Shown here: one piece after another, positions 43,252 through 55,053 of the stretch
Numbering within the stretch: position 1 is the first letter of the stretch
How the letters are laid out: each line of letters begins with the position of its first letter
Source: Fremontodendron californicum
Taxonomy: Eukaryota > Streptophyta > Magnoliopsida > Malvales > Malvaceae
Assembly (NCBI GenBank): GCA_030761205.1
Contig: JAULJL010000035.1
Coordinates: forward strand, 15,355,001-15,419,000
Direction: 5' to 3'
DNA length: 64,000 nucleotides
The notes under the pieces: generated by a model
Seen by the model: only the letters and a program-made list of their open reading frames with translations
Databases searched by the model: none
Told to the model about the DNA's origin: nothing
Position numbers and translations under genes: made by a program

Positions 43252-43788
43252 CTATGAGTCGAGGATATGCTTCCCATCCAGTTTTCTTACAAGCTGGCAA
43301 ACAGGGTCTTTTAACATCAGATTCCCAAGATGTTGCCATTCCCTTTGGAATTGCGGCCATAAATCAAGAATTTCTCTTTGTACGTCTCCACTAGGATGCG
43401 TCTCAAGAGAAAGTTGGATATTACCCAAATTCTCCTTACTCAGTCCATCCTTAATGAATTCAATTTTATCATCTCGATTAGAAGACGGAATCCCAATAGA
43501 ACGACATTTACCGTTACACGTCCATCGTGCACATTTGTGGCAATTTGAACTCATGCGCTTTGCTCGTCGCTTCTTTGCAAAAGTGCTTATACCTGTACCT
43601 GGTAAATGCAAAACAGGAAGATATTCATCTTCACGTACCTTGGCTTCAATTATCCAACATATGTCTTCAGGAATCCCTTTGTGCATAAGCATTCTTAATC
43701 TTTCAAATCGAACTTGGTAAAGCTTCAGTAAAATATTTCGAGGAAAAGGAGGAAATCGTTTCTGCAATCTTGTGAGAATATCATCCAT
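43252..43788 (-). CDS. Cysteine-rich nucleic-acid-binding-like protein, E4 copy
   Basis: 178 aa, open. All four finger cysteines (83, 86, 91, 95) and the KKRRAKR tract are kept, but the conserved Arg67 of the GRS motif is Ile here (GISTFAKK) and Arg44 is Cys, so this older copy may be weakened. A TATA-like box lies at 43836-43844. It lies between the integrase tail (ending 43977) and LOG. See the E2 copy for family reasoning. Confidence 0.7.
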   Translation of the reverse strand: MDDILTRLQKRFPPFPRNILLKLYQVRFERLRMLMHKGIPEDICWIIEAKVREDEYLPVLHLPGTGISTFAKKRRAKRMSSNCHKCARWTCNGKCRSIGIPSSNRDDKIEFIKDGLSKENLGNIQLSLETHPSGDVQREILDLWPQFQREWQHLGNLMLKDPVCQLVRKLDGKHILDS

Positions 43789-43976
43789 CCTGAAAAAAAA
43801 AAGAAATATAAAATGAAAGAGAAATTGAAAGAGAAATTTATATACAATATCAGTTTTGTGGGTAGCTGATGGAACCGACTTAAATAATCACGGAGTACCG
43901 TTATCCGCCATTTAACCGGGGTTAAAAAAAATGTATTTTTTTTTTTTTTGGAAATTAGTAAAAATTATATTTACAT

Positions 43977-45545
43977 CTAGTTATTTTCAAAACAAGGATC
44001 AGAAAGAAAAACAACCTCTTCTTGAGTAACATGATTTTCCAAAAAGAGTTTGAGTCTTTGTCCATTTACCTTGAATACGTTACCATTTTGAGGATTCTCA
44101 ATGTCAACTGCTCCATAATGATACACATGCTTAACCACAAATGGGCCAGTCCATCTTGATCTCAACTTACCAGGAAATATGTGAAGTCTAGAATTATAAA
44201 GTAGAACTTTTTGCCCAACATCAAATGTTTTTCTTGAAATTAACTTGTCATGAAAGGCTTTAGTTCTTTCTTTATGAATTTTAGAATTCTCATATGCATC
44301 TTTGAATAAAGTTGGCCAGTAAAATCCACACTGTAAAATTTTTGCAGCAGTTTTCTTTGATGAAAAATGACCACCACATGCCTCGGAATGACAAAACTTA
44401 ATTACACTACTTACCTCATTGTCGTGAATGCATCTTCGAAAAATTTGATCAGGACAATATTTGAACAAGTAAGGGTCATCCCAGTAGAACTTCTTTACCT
44501 CATTCAGAAACTTCCTTTTATCTTGGGGGCTCCATTGAGAAGGAATTTTTCCCAAAACGGAATATTTTAGCTCGGATGGCAATGGTTTTAAATCCAGCTT
44601 GGGCGGTTCAATAGTTGATGGTACAGTGACATTTGTGAGTGATGGGAGTTCCTCAAACTTTTGTTTCCAACGATGCTTATCTTCTGAATCATCACCAGGT
44701 TGCTTGCAAATGTTGAACACATTTAATTCTAAAGTCATATTTCCAAAAGAAATGTTCAACATACCATTCCTGCAATTTATCAGAGTATTAGAAGTTGCAA
44801 GAAATGGACGGCCTAATATAACAGGAATTTGAACATTTGAATTTGAAACAGGATGTGTGTCCAAAACAATAAAATCAACAGGGAAGTAAAAATTATCAAT
44901 TTGAACCAAAACATCTTCAACTATCCCTCGAGGAATTTTTACAGAACGATCAGCTAGTTGAAGTGTAACAGGTGTTTCCTTGAGTTCACCTAAACCTAAC
45001 TGTTGATAAACAGAAAAAGGCAAAAGATTAACACTAGCACCAAGATCAAGCAATGCACGTTCTATTCTAGTGTTTCCAATGATGCATGATATTGTTGGAC
45101 ATCCAGGATCTTTGAATTTTGGTGGAGTAAGGTGCTGAATGATTGAGCTCACACTTTCCGTCAGAAATGCTTTCTTTTGTACATTATGTTTCCTTTTAAC
45201 TGTGCACATGTCCTTCAAAAATTTAGCATAAGATGGAACTTGTTTGATTGCATCCAATAAAGGAATGTTAATCTTAACTTGTTTGAAAAGTTCATATATT
45301 TCTGCATTTTGATTCAAATTCTTTATTGTTTGCAACCTTTGAGGAAAAGGAGCAGGATGCATACCTTTTTCTTTGTCCAAATTTTCAAGAAGTTCGGACT
45401 TACCATCATCCTTACCATTACTTTTCGGAGGGGAAAGAGGATCTTGGTCTTTTGATGGAATGTTTTTGTTAATTGCCTTTTCCACTTCGAAGAGTTGTGA
45501 TAGAACTGGCATTTTCCTGTTGAGTTTCATTGGAGCAAGAAACAA
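43977..45545 (-). pseudogene. Protease, pre-RT segment, integrase zinc-binding and tail regions, E4 (shifted frame)
   Basis: 522 open residues in the frame that follows a one-base insertion (an extra A near 45480). In order: protease with ALLDLGASVNLLP, LGRPFLATSN, then EPPKLDLKPLPSELKYSVLG, the conserved lead-in to Athila reverse transcriptase. RT and RNase H are missing and the text resumes with IPSQWSPQDKRKFLNEVKKF and the integrase His/Cys segment (IKFCHSEACGGHFSSKKTAA, GFYWPTLFKDA). It then jumps to the same integrase tail as E2 (RKTFDVGQKVLLYNSRLHIF). The first 20 or so residues are out-of-frame gag. It cannot be made as a Gag-Pro fusion without frameshifting. Confidence 0.85.
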
Positions 45546-46905
45546 AACATTGAGTAGAAGGGTTAGGCTGAGGTTGAGCAGGAAACTTACCTTTTTTTTG
45601 AGTGCGTAATGAAGCTGTCAATGTAGACAAGGTGTTTTTGATCTCATTGATGTCCTGTGAAGTTTGGTTATTCACATTTGCTTGTGTTTGCATGAATGCT
45701 TGCAATGTCTCTTCCAAGGTTTGTACACGTGAAGGTTGATAGGAAAAAGTGTTGCCCGACTTTTGAGATTGTGGTACCTGAACATGATTATTATTCCGCC
45801 AACTGAAGTTGGGATGATTTCTCCATTCAGGGTTATACGTTTCAGAGTAAGGAGAAGGAAAAGGCTTTTTAAATGTGTTTATGAAATTTACTTTATCATG
45901 CAACGCTTCTTTAAGAATGGGAATGTTTGGACATTCAGAAGTGGGGTGTCCCATGATTTCACAAATTCCACAACTTTCTTCATTTTTAACCGTTTTGACT
46001 TCTTTTACTTCTCTAAGTTCCATGGCTTCAATCTTTCTAGCCAAATTAGCTACTTTAGCTTTTATCTCATCTTCTTGACTAAAATGATATTTACCTCTGT
46101 TAGAAACAAGATTAGATCTATTGGAACTTTCAGAGGAATTATCTATGTGCCAGGCTTGAGAGTTATCTGCCAAATGGTCTAGGTAGTCAAAGGCTTCTTC
46201 AGGTTCTTTTTCTAGAAACTCACCGTTACATATTGTTTCAACAAATTGTTTAGTTTCGGGAGTTAAACTTTCATAAAAGAAACTAATAAGACGCCATTTT
46301 TCAAAACCATGATGTGGACAAGAACTTAACAAATCTTTAAAACGCTCCCAGCACTGAAAAAATGCTTCATTTTGATTTTGATTGAAATTTTGAATCTGTC
46401 TTTTCAAAGCAGTAGTTTTATGTGCTGGGAAAAATTTCTTTAGAAACTTAGTTTGTAATTCTTGCCATGTGCCAATTGACCTTGGTTTTAAATTATGAAG
46501 CCAAATTTTTGCTTTATCTTTTAAAGAAAAAGGAAATAATTTTAGCTTGACAATTTCATTTGTACATTGTTGGTCATTAAAGGTGACACATACATCTTCG
46601 AAGTCTTTTAGAAACGAGTAAGCACTTTCCGATTCTAACCCATGGAAATTTGGAAGCAAAGCTATCATACCTGGTTTAAAACGAAAGTTGTTTGCATTGA
46701 GAGGAAAAATAAAACAAGAGGGTGATGAGCTTCGAGTTGGTTGCAAGTAGTCACGCATGGTGCGTACTTGTCTGTTCTCATCTTCAGCATGAACACTTTC
46801 ATTGTCAGCCATGGTAGGAGTTGTATTAGAAAGATTACCTGAAAAAGTTTCATAATAAAATCTAACTAAACGACGAGATCTAAAATCACGTCGCCAAACA
46901 AGCAT
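45469..46905 (-). pseudogene. Gag, E4 copy, frameshifted at its end
   Basis: 478 aa, nearly identical to the first half of the E2 polyprotein: Gag domain with LKDKAKIWLHNLKP, CWERFKDLLSSCPHHG and CCHC knuckle CGICEIMGHPTSEC. The likely start is MADNESVHAED, as in E2. It ends at SGKGN-stop because of the one-base insertion, so Gag may still be produced alone while the protease is out of frame. Confidence 0.85.
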
Positions 46906-46976
46906 AAAACAAAGTTAATAAATAGATAATATATAAATATAAACTTTACAATATAAATATAAATATATAGAAAATT

Positions 46977-47115
46977 AGGCGGTATAACCAGCCAATAAAA
47001 CAAAGTTAATATACAAATTAGGCGGTATAACCAGCCAATAAAAATAAAACAAAGTTAATATACAATATAAATATAAATATATAGAAAATTAGGCGGTATA
47101 ACCAGCCAATAAAAA
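46977..47115 (-). repeat. Leader stem-loop repeats (three copies), E4
   Basis: AGGCGGTATAACCAGCCAAT at 46977, 47020 and 47091; same position relative to the PBS as in E2. Confidence 0.75.
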
Positions 47116-47151
47116 TAAATATACTTATAAACTTATATACTTAGTATTGCT

Positions 47152-47169
47152 TCCCCGGCAACGACGCCA
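47152..47169 (-). other. Primer-binding site for tRNA-Asp (E4), one mismatch
   Basis: The plus strand TCCCCGGCAACGACGCCA differs from tRNA-Asp by one base (A for G), consistent with the age of the copy. Confidence 0.9.
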
Positions 47170-47175
47170 AAAACT

Positions 47176-48679
47176 TGATGGAGACTCAATTAAGAGTTGT
47201 AAACCCAAGTGCAGGTTATGTTCAAGTAATAAATTCTCGGGTGTCCGAGGTCGAACCACAGGGAAGCGTATTAGTAAGTATAAGTTTATAAATATATAAG
47301 AAAAAGAAAGTAAACAAGATATTAGGGAATCAACAACAAAACAAGATAAATAATATATTAGAGAACAAAATAAACAAAATAAATTAAAAGAAATTAAACA
47401 AGATATAAAAACAATAAGAAAAGATGTTGAGGTTAGAGAATCCACTCTTGGTGTTATGCTAAGATTAATCTTGTTTTATTACACAATTGAAATTCACACA
47501 TAAGGGAGATTCCAATCGGAAGGTTTAGCAATTCAGTCCAAATTGTCCAACGTCCATAGCATATGATATTATGTTCATTTGGTGTCCTCAAAACTCACAA
47601 AAAGAGTCCAAGCATTCCTTATGCCAAGGTATATGTCTACAACAAATCAAGGTTATGAAACCAAGCATTTATTGTGCCATTTTCATTGTCAATAATGAAT
47701 CAAGATCCCTACTTTGCAAGTATGATTTTAAACCAAAAGAAAATATTATCTATACTAGTGTTTATAAATGATAATTCATTTTAGCTCATGTTTAAGAGAC
47801 TAACCTTAGCATTTACCAAGAGCTTCACCTCATCACCTCAACAATATGATTAGCAACACATACTAGATATGAATAAAATGAAAAGAAATGTAAGAAGCAT
47901 AAGTAAATATAGAAAAAGAAAACTAGAGAAAGGAAAGAAAAAGAAAACTTAGAGAATTTTATTACAATGGCTAATATCCTACCAATGTATAATAATACTC
48001 ATCCAAGGCCCTCTATTTATACACATTTTGGAGAGCTAAATGACAAGAGACAAGCTTTATAAATTTCAAAGGTAGGTATAATAGGTGGGTGCATTTTTCT
48101 AACAATTTTCGTCATATTGTATGACAATTCTGATCAGCCAGCTTGATGGTCGATTTTGTCAATGTTGGAGGCTCGATCTGATCAAATGGTCTTCTAGAAA
48201 AATATACCCCTATCAGTTACGGATCCATAGCCGGTGAAATCAGATCATTTGCTCATGTGGATCGAAAGATATGGTCAAAATACCAAAATAGGTCAGCACA
48301 GACGTCATTGCACATCAGCCAACTTGATGGTCGATTTCGCTAGGGAAAACGACTCCGTTTCAAGAAGTGTAAAACATGAAAAAGATAGATCTGCCTCTTA
48401 ACTTTGTACTGTAAAAATTTCAGCCTTAATGCTTCAGTGAAACTCCAGATATGGCTGATATGGAAAAAGGTGTCGGAACTGGAACTGAACTGGATTTGCC
48501 CTTAATTCTTGATTTAACCTAGTAATCTGAAATCACTCAAAAAAACTCGTGAAAAAACACCAAATTACATAAAAATATAAAAGATCATAAACACAATTAG
48601 ACTAAGCAATAATAACTCGTATTTGACGCAAAACAATAATAAAACATAACTAAAAACTATATAATTATACGAGTTATCA
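47176..48679 (-). repeat. 5' LTR of E4
   Basis: 1504 bp, TGATGGAGAC...GAGTTATCA. TATA box (minus) 48014-48021. Confidence 0.95.
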
Positions 48680-50293
48680 AAATGTCTCCAAAATTTATCA
48701 GTACTGGTCGCACGGGCAAACCAAAATTTATCAGTATTGGTCGCACCAGCAATATTGAATACGATACGAAAAAAATAATTAAAACACAACATGATAACAA
48801 AAATACGAACACGACACAAATACATAAATATGTCAAAATTTATATAACAAAAATTATTAACACGTCAAAATATAAAACACCTTAAACGCAATCATGACAC
48901 AAAATACATGAACACGACACAAATACATGAATTATCAGATGTCCTCCTTTCTAACCTTTTACTGTTAATAAACATGTATTGAATTGAATATGAATCTTAA
49001 AATAGTTAATATTTCTTCTTTCTTCTTGGACAGACAATTATGGTTAAGCTAAGAACTCTGGATTTTTTTTATAGAGAAATAGACATTAGTAGTAATATTT
49101 AGCTTAAAATACGAATCTGATCCTCTATTATCTCAATTATGCTATTTTAGTCGCATAACTTATCTTTTGATGACATCAATGGTCAAAATTTACGTCGTTT
49201 TAATTTTCTTCATCGGTAATATTAATCAATGATATTTACCGTAATTGATCGCGATAACATCTATTACATTCATAATCGCAATAAACACGACGTGATCAAA
49301 AACGCATCCGTAATTGCAATTTAAATCGTGCTCTTGAAGCATAAGCAGATAATTAGGTAGCAGCCTGAACTACAGCAATGTCTGCAAGTAAAGACATGGA
49401 ACTGTTCAAAGGAGGCTTTGCTGATCATATATATATATATATATATATATATCCGACGACTGTTGATTAAATCTGAAAGGTTGAGTGAGAAGAATTACTG
49501 GAAGACTACACCAACTTTCATGCAAATCTTTATCAGCTGACCAGCTGGATCCTGATCATATAGCTTAAATACCGGTTTGAAAACTATGGAACAATTAAAG
49601 AAGAGCTATTGCTTATGCAAACTTATATAGATATTTCCTAGTTCTTGCTACATTTGCTAGCTTAATCATAGCCATGAGACTTTTGACTTGCTTAATTTTG
49701 TTTTATATATCCATGCACTTGGAAACGGTTGGATTCCAAGTACAATTATGCTTTCCTAGTATAAAAAATGAAGAATCCTATCCATGAAAAAATGGTTTCA
49801 AAACTTGTCATATTGATTAAGATTTATGTGCTTGCATTTAGACTTATTCATGGGTTGAGCCAAATTAGGTCACAGTTCGAATTTTTTTTATCCTTACTTA
49901 GCTCAGGTCTTAAACGGATTCGGACCGATCCATCAATCCGTTTTACTATTTAAATAATATACAAAATTATTTTTATATTAATATTTATATATTTTATAAT
50001 TAAATTTAAATAAAAAAATATGTGAGGAAAAGGGAGAGAAATTGCTGAAGAATGCACCAAGTAAGTTCATCCTAATCTTTTTCAGAGCTGATATTGGAAA
50101 ACAACAAATATTTAATTTAGCCAAAAAAAACCTTCAAACTTTCAGCTTAAGCCTGCTAGAAAAGTCAATAATGATCAAACAGGCTAACCTACTCCTCATC
50201 TATAAATACACATCTTAACTAGTTGCCATAACACAAACAAATCAAAGCAGGAAATTAAGATAGTGCAATAGTGAGAGTTTAAGGAAGAAAAAG
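48680..50293. other. Upstream region of inhibitor gene B1
   Basis: Collinear with 57284-58130 and 59936-61373. It contains a short tandem duplication (AAATTTATCAGTA.TGGTCGCAC, twice within 48692-48748), (AT)n at 49428-49452 and a truncated MITE-like end (49846-50010). TATA box of B1 at 50201-50208. No other gene seen. Confidence 0.6.
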
Positions 50294-50694
50294 ATGGCTT
50301 CAGATGAATGCAAAGGTAAATATTCTATCGAGAATAACACATCTAATATAGAATCCGGAATTTAGCCCAATTGGTTTATGCAATCATTCTTAAAAAGTGA
50401 CATCCAGTAGGTTCGAGGCTTGAATCCCAACATCTACAATCCTTTCCTCTATCTTTTAACACAATTATATAAATTCTTGTGGCTATATATGTATATGTAG
50501 GGAAAGGTTCGTGGCCGGAGCTTGAGGGAAAGAAAGGGGAGGATGCAGCAGCAACAATCGAGAAGGAGAATCCTCATGTCAATGCTGTGATTGTGTTGGA
50601 AGGAACATTTGTAACCTTAGAGTTCTTGTGCACTAGGGTTCGTGTTTGGGTTAACACTTATGGGATCGTTACCAGAGTTCCGATCATTGGTTAA
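50294..50694 (+). CDS. Potato type I serine proteinase inhibitor, gene B1 (two exons)
   Basis: Exon 1 50294-50315 (MASDECK plus one base), GT-AG intron 50316-50500, exon 2 50501-50694; 71 aa. Family start GKGSWPELEGKKGEDAA, strand NAVIVLEGT. By alignment the reactive bond is Leu47-Glu48, a P1 typical of chymotrypsin/subtilisin/elastase inhibition. Cys6/Cys51 and Arg53/Arg55 are present; the Arg common at P3' is Leu here. No signal peptide. The intron holds a SINE-like sequence in plus orientation, opposite to that in A1. An open frame reading from inside the intron (50479) is only the exon-2 frame extended upstream. Protein identical to B2. Confidence 0.92.
50358..50470 (+). mobile_element. 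SINE-like insertion in the B1 intron
   Basis: TTTAGCCCAATTGGTTTATG (A-box-like), TGACATCCAGTAGGTTCGAG and TTGAATCCCAACATCTACAA (B-box region), then a pyrimidine tail. Same family as the A1 intron insert but opposite orientation. Paralogue in B2 at 61438-61550. Confidence 0.55.
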
Positions 50695-52576
50695 ATTGCA
50701 AGGGGCTTAATTATGCTGGACTAGCAAGTTATTACTAGCTTTTATTCTATAATAATAATAATGTTGTGCAAAAAGTTGATGCAATCTATATGTTGTAATT
50801 TAAAATAAGAATGCACCAAGTTATGGTTTTATATTATTGACCTAATTTAAAATAAGAATGCACCAAGTTATGGTTTTATATTATTGACTTCATTGTCTAT
50901 ATTTAAGTATGTAGTTTTGTCATATTTTGTCATGCTCTTAATTGAATTTGGAATTAAAGCAGAAGCTAGAACTGCAAAATTCTGATAGTATTCTTTGCAA
51001 AACGTCCTCTTACATCCTCTTAACACCAATATTGAGCTAAATATATAGCTTTATAAACTGTCATTTTATCGGTAATATAATATAAAAACATGGATAGGAT
51101 TTCTATGTTATCATGAACTTATAGTCACCCAAATTTTATTTGGACAACCTGCATTTTGCTTAGTCTAACATTTTTTTCTGAAAAAATTGGATCTAATCCT
51201 CAATGAAACATAAGGATTTCCTGTTAATAATTTGTTACAAGATCAAGGTTGAAAACCAATTATGCAGGAAAATATTCAATTGAGAATCTCCTTAATTAAC
51301 ACATCTAAATTATTAATGGAGTAGAATTTGTATATATTAGTTAGCACTCTCTCGAACTTAGGGTTTAATCTAGTTAATTTATGTAATCAACTTTAAGAGC
51401 TGACAGCTAACAGTTTGGTGTTCAAAACCAGCTCTACAACCATTCTTCTATTCCCAAAATGCGAGTTCCTTTTTTATATATAAAAAAATTGTCCTTAAAT
51501 AATGTATGCTTGGTTTTTTTTAATAAAAATTGATAATTGATATTTTAAATTTTTTATTGAACTAAATTTTTATAAAAATATATCTGAAAATCTCTTCATC
51601 CAAGATTTTTGAAAATTATTTTTATTTTTTAATTAGTAATATTTTTAAAATAAAATAGTCAAAATTAAAATTAAAAAAGTTTGACCCTAAAAATCAAATT
51701 ACGACATTATATATGAAACAAAAAGAATAAATAATATATATTTTCAATACGTAAATTAATATTTGGCGAAGTCATTATCATTTGATAAAAGAATTTGCTA
51801 ACAAGTATCCTAAAGATATTTTTTAAGATTATTATATATAGTGACTTCTTCATCCAATGTTCTAAAAATGATGAATTATCAAATACTGAATTAATATGAT
51901 TTATATATATATATAATATATATTAATTAATTTTAAAAAATATTGTAAAAACACTCGTTAACAAAACCTTTTGATAAATTGGATGAGACAATCAATATTG
52001 AGGCATTTTATGGAACAAGTTTTTCAATATGGATGTCAAAGACAAGGCTCATAACAGAATATAGAAAGGTTAATTATTCAAACCTTCCGTACACATTGAC
52101 CTAGTGGAAAATTACTTAATCTATGATGATTTAATTAAAAAACATTGTTCTGAAACGAGGGAATATGGGATTAAGAAAAATCAATCTTCTTTTCCCCTCC
52201 ATATACACATTGAACTATGAAACTTAAATCTTAATTAATAATGAATGATAAATTATTTTACAATAGTTTTAATTTATGTTAAAGTGGTGTTATTTTAAGT
52301 CTTGGAATTTAAGATTTTATATTTAAGTTTGATCTTTTTATTTATAATCAATTGGTTTTAATTTTAATACTTAACATGGTATCAGAATTCATGTTTATTT
52401 TATTCTCCCTACATGTGTTTATTCTACTCTTTCTAAATATGTCATATGGTACTGCTTTTTCTGAGTTTGTCAATAGTCCCGCCTATATGTAATGACGACT
52501 TGTTAAGTGGTGTTATTTCAAATTTGTTAAATTTTAAATTGTTTGTAATTTTATATTTGAGTTGAATCTCTTCACT

Positions 52577-52876
52577 AGATTGGCCATGAGCCATGTATCC
52601 GTCCGATCCGACAGGTCCGACCCGAATTGGATTGGGTTTAGAATAGGATTTTTGTAATCTGAGCCGATCCGATCCGGCTCGGATTACTATTTAATCAATA
52701 AAAATATTTTTATTTGAATTTAATTATAAAAATATATAAATATTAATATTTTAATATATTTTAAACAGTAAAATAAATTTTCGAGCCCAACGAGCTAGGC
52801 TTGGGTTAGGTCTAGACAAATAAATTTTTGTGCTATTCGAACTTGACTCATCTAATCCGACCCATAAATACTTCTA
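52577..52876. mobile_element. MITE-like element, unit 2 copy of the older insert
   Basis: Start TAGATTGGCCATGAGCC, end ACCCATAAATACTTCTA; paralogues at 24798-25094 and 63657-63956. Confidence 0.5.
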
Positions 52877-53932
52877 ATCTCTGCATATTATCAATTAATA
52901 TTTAGTTAAATACTTACTAATTTGAATACATATATAGTATATCCGAAAACCAAGATAAGGAATGTAATTAATCTTCCTTCTCGGGACATGCAATTAGGAC
53001 TTTTCAAACTTTATCTCATTTGTGTGATCATTCCCTTTTCTCTTCATTTTTGCTTTCACATGCATTGAAAATTCTCTGCTTGCTCGATCATAGACGTGTC
53101 TTTTATTACTTTCTTGCTAACGTGCTTGGCTAGCTACATATGACAGTTTAGATTACTTGTATGTTTATCAGGTCAACATCGTTGATTCTTAGACTAGAAT
53201 ACATAGTTTTAAATCGCGGTCACGGATTTCATTGCGTAATATCACAAGTTTTATGCAATAAGTAAAATATGAAAATTTTAATTTCTGTTATGTTACAACT
53301 ATTGCATTGCATAACGACCGTATTTTAAAACTATGCATTATATAATACCATGGCGGTTAGCTATTTGTTCTAAAAAGTTTCGAGATGAATGCATAATCCT
53401 TGTTGGTGATAGGTGATTTTCTTATCTGTAATATCTGCAAACAAAGCAGACATTGAACCGTTCAAATAAGCTTAATTTGCTGAAAAACATAAATAAACTT
53501 TCTATTTGTCAATCCATGTTTGTGCATGTTAATTAAGAACCACATAACTTAAAAATAAACAAATAAATATATATTTTGAAAACAGGATAAATTATGAATT
53601 TGTGATAATATGTTAATTAAGCATATAGTTAAAAGTGATAATTAGACGGATAGAGTCGTTCAAGTTTATTTCAAGTTGAAGAAAATTTGAATAATTTTGG
53701 CTTTGAAGCATTTTAGATTTGAATCATGTTTAGGTTAAGATAATTTGGGTTGATATTCAGATTATTTGAGTTTGGATTACTGCATCAAATTAATTCAGGT
53801 CTAAAATATTGAATTTTAATTGTTCGAATTTGAATTATTTAAAGTTCAAGATATTTCGAATTTAAATTTTCTCAAGTTTAGATTGAACAGTTTGAATTGT
53901 TGATTTTTTTTTTTATCAAATTGATTTTGATT

Positions 53933-54210
53933 TAGACTTACTCAAGGGTCAGGCAGCCCGCACACCCAGCTCGACAAGCTTGTCTTGTATTGGGTCGGGT
54001 TTGGGTAGGTATTTTAATGATTTGGGCCGGCACGATCCAAATCACTGTTCACACAATAAAAATATTATTTTTTAAAATTTAATTATAAAAATATATAAAA
54101 ATAAATTTGTAATATATATAAATGGTAAATATGGGCTAGCGGGCCGAACCTGGATAAGGCAAAATAAAAAAATCCGGATCGCGATCCGACCCAGCCCATG
54201 AGCAGGTCTA
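53933..54210. mobile_element. MITE-like element (hAT-like), unit 2 only
   Basis: 278 bp with inverted ends TAGACTTACTCAAGGGTCAG / CCAGCCCATGAGCAGGTCTA and an imperfect 8-bp duplication (TTTTGATT / CTTTAATT). Unit 1 has the empty site CTTTGATT at about 26159-26166, which supports an insertion after the duplication. Confidence 0.7.
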
Positions 54211-54557
54211 CTTTAATTAGGTTCATATTCAACAAATTGATTGAATTTTTTGAATTCGAGTCAATTTTTCGAACTCTAAATATACTCAATTTAAAAGCTT
54301 AAACTAGCACGTGGGAATTGTTGATTAATGGACTTCATCCTAACAATTGAAAAGCAATATAAAATAAGGTACCAAGAACTTCAAACTTTTAGCATAAACA
54401 TGGACAGTGCCAACAATGGCTAACCCAGCCTACCACAATCCTCCACTATAAATAAACCCCATCTTACCAATACCCCATCTTACCAATAGACATAACACAA
54501 ATTAAATCAAAGCAGAAAGATTTTGTAACTGCAAGAGAGTGAAAAGCGAAGAAAAGA

Positions 54558-54621
54558 ATGGCTTCAGAAACAATATGCAAAGGTAAAAAAGAAAATAGAG
54601 ATTAACAACTTTCAAAGGCAT

Positions 54622-54658
<37 letters not shown>

Positions 54659-55053
54659 TTGGTACAAAAGAGACCGTAGCCTAAGGATAAGGGAAGGGAT
54701 TGCAGATGTTGAGATTCGAATCTCAGACTTGCTGGATGCCACCTCTTAAGCGTAACTGTATGAATCAACTGAATTAAGTTGCGGGTTCAGGCATGAGTTA
54801 TAGTTATGGACAATAATTTCCTTCCCTTTTTAATACAAATTCTTATATACTTTTTGTAGGGAAAGCTTCATGGCCAGAGCTTGTGGGAGAGACTGGGGAA
54901 TTAGCAGCAGCAACAATTGAGACTGAGAATCCTTTGGTGAATGCTGTGATCGTGTTGGAAGGAACAAATGTGACAGAAGATTTTTGGTGCAACAGGGTTC
55001 GTGTTTGGGTTAACACTAATAGGATCGTGATCGAGGCTCCTGTGATTGGTTAA
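54558..55053 (+). CDS. Potato type I serine proteinase inhibitor, gene A2 (two exons)
   Basis: Exon 1 54558-54582, GT-AG intron 54583-54859, exon 2 54860-55053; 72 aa. Same layout as A1: Glu48-Asp49 predicted reactive bond, Cys7/Cys52, Arg54/Arg56. Exon 2 differs from A1 by three bases only, and all three change the protein: Leu46 to Val (P3), Arg51 to Trp (P3') and Val68 to Ala. Two of them lie in the reactive loop. Its intron has the same minus-strand SINE-like insert (54661-54788) plus an expanded (AT)n. It lies about 0.7 kb upstream of the solo LTR. Confidence 0.92.
54661..54788 (-). mobile_element. SINE-like insertion in the A2 intron
   Basis: Paralogue of 37664-37791, present before the duplication. 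Flanked by GGCATGA-type duplication. Confidence 0.6.

Larger units (their letters stand above)
38789..48679 (-). mobile_element. E4: LOG-carrying Athila-like retrotransposon, most complete internal region
   Basis: 9891 bp, TSD AAATG, LTRs of 1502 and 1504 bp with roughly 18 mismatches seen (about 1.2%), so older than E2 and E3. Same order as E2, but it keeps more of pol: the pre-RT segment and the integrase zinc-binding segment, which shows that RT-RNase H and the integrase core were lost as two separate deletions. gag-pro is broken by a one-base insertion; the finger protein and LOG remain open. Confidence 0.95.
50695..54557. other. Intergenic region between B1 and A2
   Basis: Contains a 45-bp direct repeat downstream of B1 (AATTTAAAATAAGAATGCACC, twice within 50798-50885), the unit boundary at 51300, two MITE-like elements and AT-rich DNA. 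The TATA box of A2 is at 54447-54454. No ORF is supported. Confidence 0.6.

Noticed and set aside
48565..48825. Antisense 86-aa ORF over the E4 right border (also 57169-57429) and its plus-strand partner
   Set aside because: Spans an LTR/flank junction and simple repeats; its Tyr/Phe/Leu-rich translation has no domain.
49768..49953. 61-aa ORF upstream of B1 and B2 (also 60848-61033)
   Set aside because: Identical only because the segment is duplicated; it crosses a MITE-like end and has no recognisable domain.
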